Assembly (NCBI GenBank): GCA_025362915.1
Contig: JANYEU010000087.1
Location: 1-8,434 of the forward strand
Length of the DNA stretch: 8,434 nt
Origin: Chitinophagaceae bacterium
GTDB lineage: Bacteria > Bacteroidota > Bacteroidia > Chitinophagales > Chitinophagaceae
Reading direction: 5' to 3'
Numbering within the stretch: position 1 is the first letter of the stretch; every line of letters begins with the position of its first letter. The position numbers and the translations under genes are program-made. This document shows positions 6,933-8,434 of this stretch, one piece after another. Under the pieces are notes generated by a model. The model was not told the DNA's origin. It did not search any database and saw only the letters and a list, made by a program, of their open reading frames with translations.

Positions 6933-7009
6933 TTGATGGCAACCACCATTAAGGTTGATGGTAACCACCATGAAGGTTGATGGTAGTTACTATGAGCGTT
7001 GATAGCACG
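6933..7009. repeat. 22-bp tandem repeats with internal hairpins, three and a half copies
   Basis: Units start at 6933, 6955, 6977 and 6999 (the last incomplete), each opening TTGAT(G/A)G and separated by exactly 22 bases. Inside each full unit a short inverted repeat is kept although its bases change. In the second it is ATGGT-N4-ACCAT. In the third it is ATGGTA-GT-TACTAT with one G-T pair. In the first the arms are ATGG and CCAT. The block is non-coding and sits between two terminator-like hairpins. The role is unknown. Confidence 0.85.
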
Positions 7010-7060
7010 TTTCAGTAAAAAAATGAGGATTATCCACGTTTCCATAAGGTAACACACATA

Positions 7061-7097
7061 AAAAAAGGTCGGTTCAATCAAGAACCAACCCTTTTTT
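7061..7097. terminator. Orphan terminator-like hairpin, possibly bidirectional
   Basis: An A-run followed by GGT and GGTTC (7061-7075) pairs with GAACC, ACC and a T-run (7082-7097). There is one C-A mismatch and one bulged C, with a loop of about 6 bases. A-tract and T-tract on the two sides make it terminator-like on either strand. No gene lies between it and the preceding terminator at 6912, so it may be a backup terminator, the end of a small RNA, or a leftover. Confidence 0.6.
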
Positions 7098-7216
7098 GGG
7101 CAGATGGAAAAGCTATCTGAATTAATGGTTTGATAGGATGGTGGGCGGTGCAGCAGAGAGGCTAACCCTATAGATTGTAGCGGGTGGCGGGGACTAGCGG
7201 GGGGCACAATACAAAA

Positions 7217-7250
7217 TGTACGCTACGTACAATTTAAAAAGTACGTACTT
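7217..7250. promoter_or_regulatory. Two GTACG palindromes, candidate operator
   Basis: TGTACG-CTA-CGTACA (7217-7231) is an inverted repeat with 6-bp arms, and AAGTACGTACTT (7239-7250) is a perfect 12-bp palindrome. Both are built from GTACG and their centres are about 20 bases apart, roughly two helical turns. They lie some 55-85 bases upstream of the gene at 7304, where a dimeric regulator could bind. No regulator gene is visible, so the role is inferred from symmetry and position. Confidence 0.4.
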
Positions 7251-7262
7251 AGCTAAAAAACA

Positions 7263-7292
7263 TTTGTTTAATTTATATCCCCGATTGGTTCG
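7263..7292 (+). promoter_or_regulatory. Weak candidate promoter for the gene at 7304
   Basis: TTTG at 7263-7266 is followed after 18 bases by TTGGTTCG (7285-7292), which matches the Bacteroidota -7 element TAnnTTTG at only four of its six fixed positions. The spacing is plausible and the leader would be only a few bases. Support is weak, and another site could serve the gene. Confidence 0.25.
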
Positions 7293-7303
7293 AGAGCGAT
7301 TTT

Positions 7304-7654
7304 ATGGTGGAGTATTTGGCAAACCTACCAACAAACCCTTATAGGGCTTTGAGCCCTATAAGGGTTAACAACAGCAGCAACCCCAATTTAAGTGATGAAG
7401 CCCATGCAGTACTAGAAGCTGGCAAAACACTCTGGCAAGCCTATTTTGCCCATACCGATGTACGCACCGTGCGAGATGAACTAAAACTAAACCGTGCAGA
7501 TGTAGGTTGGTATCAAGTACGTAAAGCCCTACAAGCCCGCAACGCCAGTGGCAATGTTGTGCCTGTTAGCTTCAAACCGTTTGAAGAAACGTATAAGGCA
7601 CTCACAGAAAAACTGCAACCATTGGTGTATGAGTTGGGGTTCTTGAAGGCGTAG
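7304..7654 (+). CDS. Small conserved Bacteroidota protein of unknown function
   Basis: This 116-residue protein has no signal peptide or membrane segment and is probably cytoplasmic and mostly helical. From about residue 30 it reads as a dense conserved block: DEAHAVLEAGKTLWQAYFAH, then DVRTVRDELKLNRADVGWYQ, VRKALQARN, and a C-terminal FKPFEETYKALTEKLQPLVYELGF. I recall closely similar hypothetical proteins in many Flavobacteriia and Chitinophagia genomes, but I know no function for them. The first ATG in the frame is at 7304. There is no later Met, so the start is fairly secure unless a non-ATG codon is used. Codons 11-21 coincide exactly with a perfect inverted repeat (separate entry), which may be an inserted element. 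A 51-base gap precedes the next gene, so both may share a transcript. Confidence 0.8.
   Translation: MVEYLANLPTNPYRALSPIRVNNSSNPNLSDEAHAVLEAGKTLWQAYFAHTDVRTVRDELKLNRADVGWYQVRKALQARNASGNVVPVSFKPFEETYKALTEKLQPLVYELGFLKA
7334..7366. repeat. Perfect 33-bp palindromic element inside a coding region
   Basis: AACCCTTATAGGGCT (7334-7348) and AGCCCTATAAGGGTT (7352-7366) are exact reverse complements separated by only TTG. The element is 33 bases, begins at a codon boundary and encodes residues 11-21 (NPYRALSPIRV) of the 116-residue protein. It looks like a small mobile palindrome, comparable to REP or in-frame palindromic elements, that entered without breaking the frame. In mRNA it would form a strong stem close to the start codon. 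Whether it is dispersed elsewhere in the genome cannot be seen here. Confidence 0.9.
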
Positions 7655-7705
7655 AGGGAATATTGTTTTATATTTAAACTTTTTGGGGTAACAAAATATT
7701 CGGTC

Positions 7706-8371
7706 ATGTATTATAAGCTAAGTGCAGAACAGGAAAATCAATTACTGAATGAGCCAGAAACAGGAATGGGGTATCAGTTAATTGAGGCAAGCAAGGGTAG
7801 CAGCTATGAAAAAAAACGGTTTATTGTTTTGAACACAATAGCAGTTATTGAAATAAATGGCACGGAAGCAACCTATGTGCGTTCTATCATTAATGAGGGG
7901 ATAAATAGTTTTAAAGCCAAAGCAGACTTTGTTGTGTTAAACTCAATCGTGGTTTTAAACGAAATACATCTTAGTGGCAATAGCGTTAGTGAGCCTACCA
8001 TGGGAAAACAAAAAGGGGCAATGGACAACCCTATTGAAAACCCTGATGGGATAGAAATGTTTGTTCGTCTTTCTGCCTTTGAGGATGATAAAAGAGTAGA
8101 TAAGATAAATAATCAGTTACTTGCTGGTAGTTTTACAACAACAATGGATGATTATTTAACGTGTAAAAAAACAAATTACAATCCAATAGAAAGATATGCC
8201 TTGCCAAACAACGATACAATTAAATTTGCATTTTATATTCAACCAAAACAGGTTGATACATTGCAAAGAGGCGTGGTTCAACCAGCCAATAATAAACGTG
8301 GTGGTGGCGAGGAAGTTTATTTTAAAAATGGCACATCGGCAGGAACATATAAAGGGCAGATACTTTATTAA
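7706..8371 (+). CDS. Uncharacterised protein, 221 residues
   Basis: I do not recognise a characterised family. The 221-residue protein has no signal peptide or membrane segment. A short charged, helical N-terminus (YYKLSAEQENQLLNEPETG) leads to a part with alternating strands (about 38-90: RFIVLNTIAVIEING, then ADFVVLNSIVVLNEIHLSG). A polar loop with KQKGAMDNPIENPDG follows. The C-terminal third has a distinctive DTIKFAFYIQPKQVDTLQRG segment and a Gly-rich KRGGGEEVYFKNGTSAGTYK end that looks like beta structure, and one Cys at 153. The ATG at 7706 lies 51 bases after the preceding stop. A 14-base gap then leads to the next start codon, so an operon with the following gene is likely. It might act as a binding or accessory protein of a Bacteroidota-specific locus, but that is a guess from context. 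Confidence 0.75.
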   Translation: MYYKLSAEQENQLLNEPETGMGYQLIEASKGSSYEKKRFIVLNTIAVIEINGTEATYVRSIINEGINSFKAKADFVVLNSIVVLNEIHLSGNSVSEPTMGKQKGAMDNPIENPDGIEMFVRLSAFEDDKRVDKINNQLLAGSFTTTMDDYLTCKKTNYNPIERYALPNNDTIKFAFYIQPKQVDTLQRGVVQPANNKRGGGEEVYFKNGTSAGTYKGQILY

Positions 8372-8385
8372 TTAAATTAAAGAAT

Positions 8386-8434
8386 ATGCAAACCCATACA
8401 TTAAAATTACCACTAAACTTTACCACTGGTTTAC
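8386..8434 (+). CDS. Start of a gene running off the window
   Basis: An ATG at 8386 opens a frame that stays open for the 16 complete codons left (MQTHTLKLPLNFTTGL). It sits 14 bases after the stop of the 221-residue gene, after an A-rich leader typical of Bacteroidota starts, which suggests co-transcription. The protein is too short here to identify. The start is the only evidence, so the call is tentative. Confidence 0.45.
   Translation, partial: MQTHTLKLPLNFTTGL

Noticed and set aside
6872..7207. Minus-strand frame of 111 codons across the intergenic region
   Set aside because: It runs through two hairpins, the 22-bp repeats and the G-rich island, and its protein looks like translated non-coding DNA.

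Overview
The window looks like chromosomal DNA of a Bacteroidota bacterium, probably close to Chitinophagaceae. This rests on four things: AT-rich intergenic DNA, start codons without Shine-Dalgarno sequences, one very good Bacteroidota-type promoter (TTTG, 20 bases, TATATTTG), and protein families that I associate with that phylum. I could not run any search, so the family-level placement is an inference. All supported genes are on the + strand.

Positions 1-797 hold no convincing gene. They are AT-rich DNA ending in nine perfectly phased 21-bp tandem repeats (540-728) and a short hairpin. These lie directly upstream of a 229-residue uncharacterised protein gene (798-1487), which is closed by a clear intrinsic terminator. 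Next comes a compact toxin-antitoxin module (1607-2234) with its own promoter: a VapB-like antitoxin overlapping a PIN-domain toxin. The toxin's first catalytic aspartate appears to be replaced by asparagine. A 305-residue secreted protein with two apparent domains follows (2313-3230).

The centrepiece is a 1174-residue cytoplasmic protein (3326-6850). It joins an N-terminal transglutaminase-like domain, with an intact Cys-His-Asp triad, to a DUF2126 domain, a predicted amidoligase. Such proteins are usually thought to belong to a poorly understood peptide-modification system that also uses alpha-E, circularly permuted ATP-grasp and proteasome-like proteins. None of those partners is in this window, and a terminator follows the gene at once.

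Positions 6851-7303 are about 450 bases of non-coding but highly structured DNA. They contain a terminator, 22-bp repeats whose units each keep a small hairpin, a second terminator-like hairpin with no gene of its own, a G-rich island and two GTACG palindromes. Three further + strand genes follow: a 116-residue protein carrying a perfect, codon-phased 33-bp palindrome near its start, a 221-residue protein of unknown function, and the first 16 codons of a gene running off the end.

The most interesting items are the transglutaminase-amidoligase protein, the in-frame palindrome, the PIN toxin with an altered active site, and the two repeat arrays. I do not see a complete new multi-gene system proven by the sequence alone.
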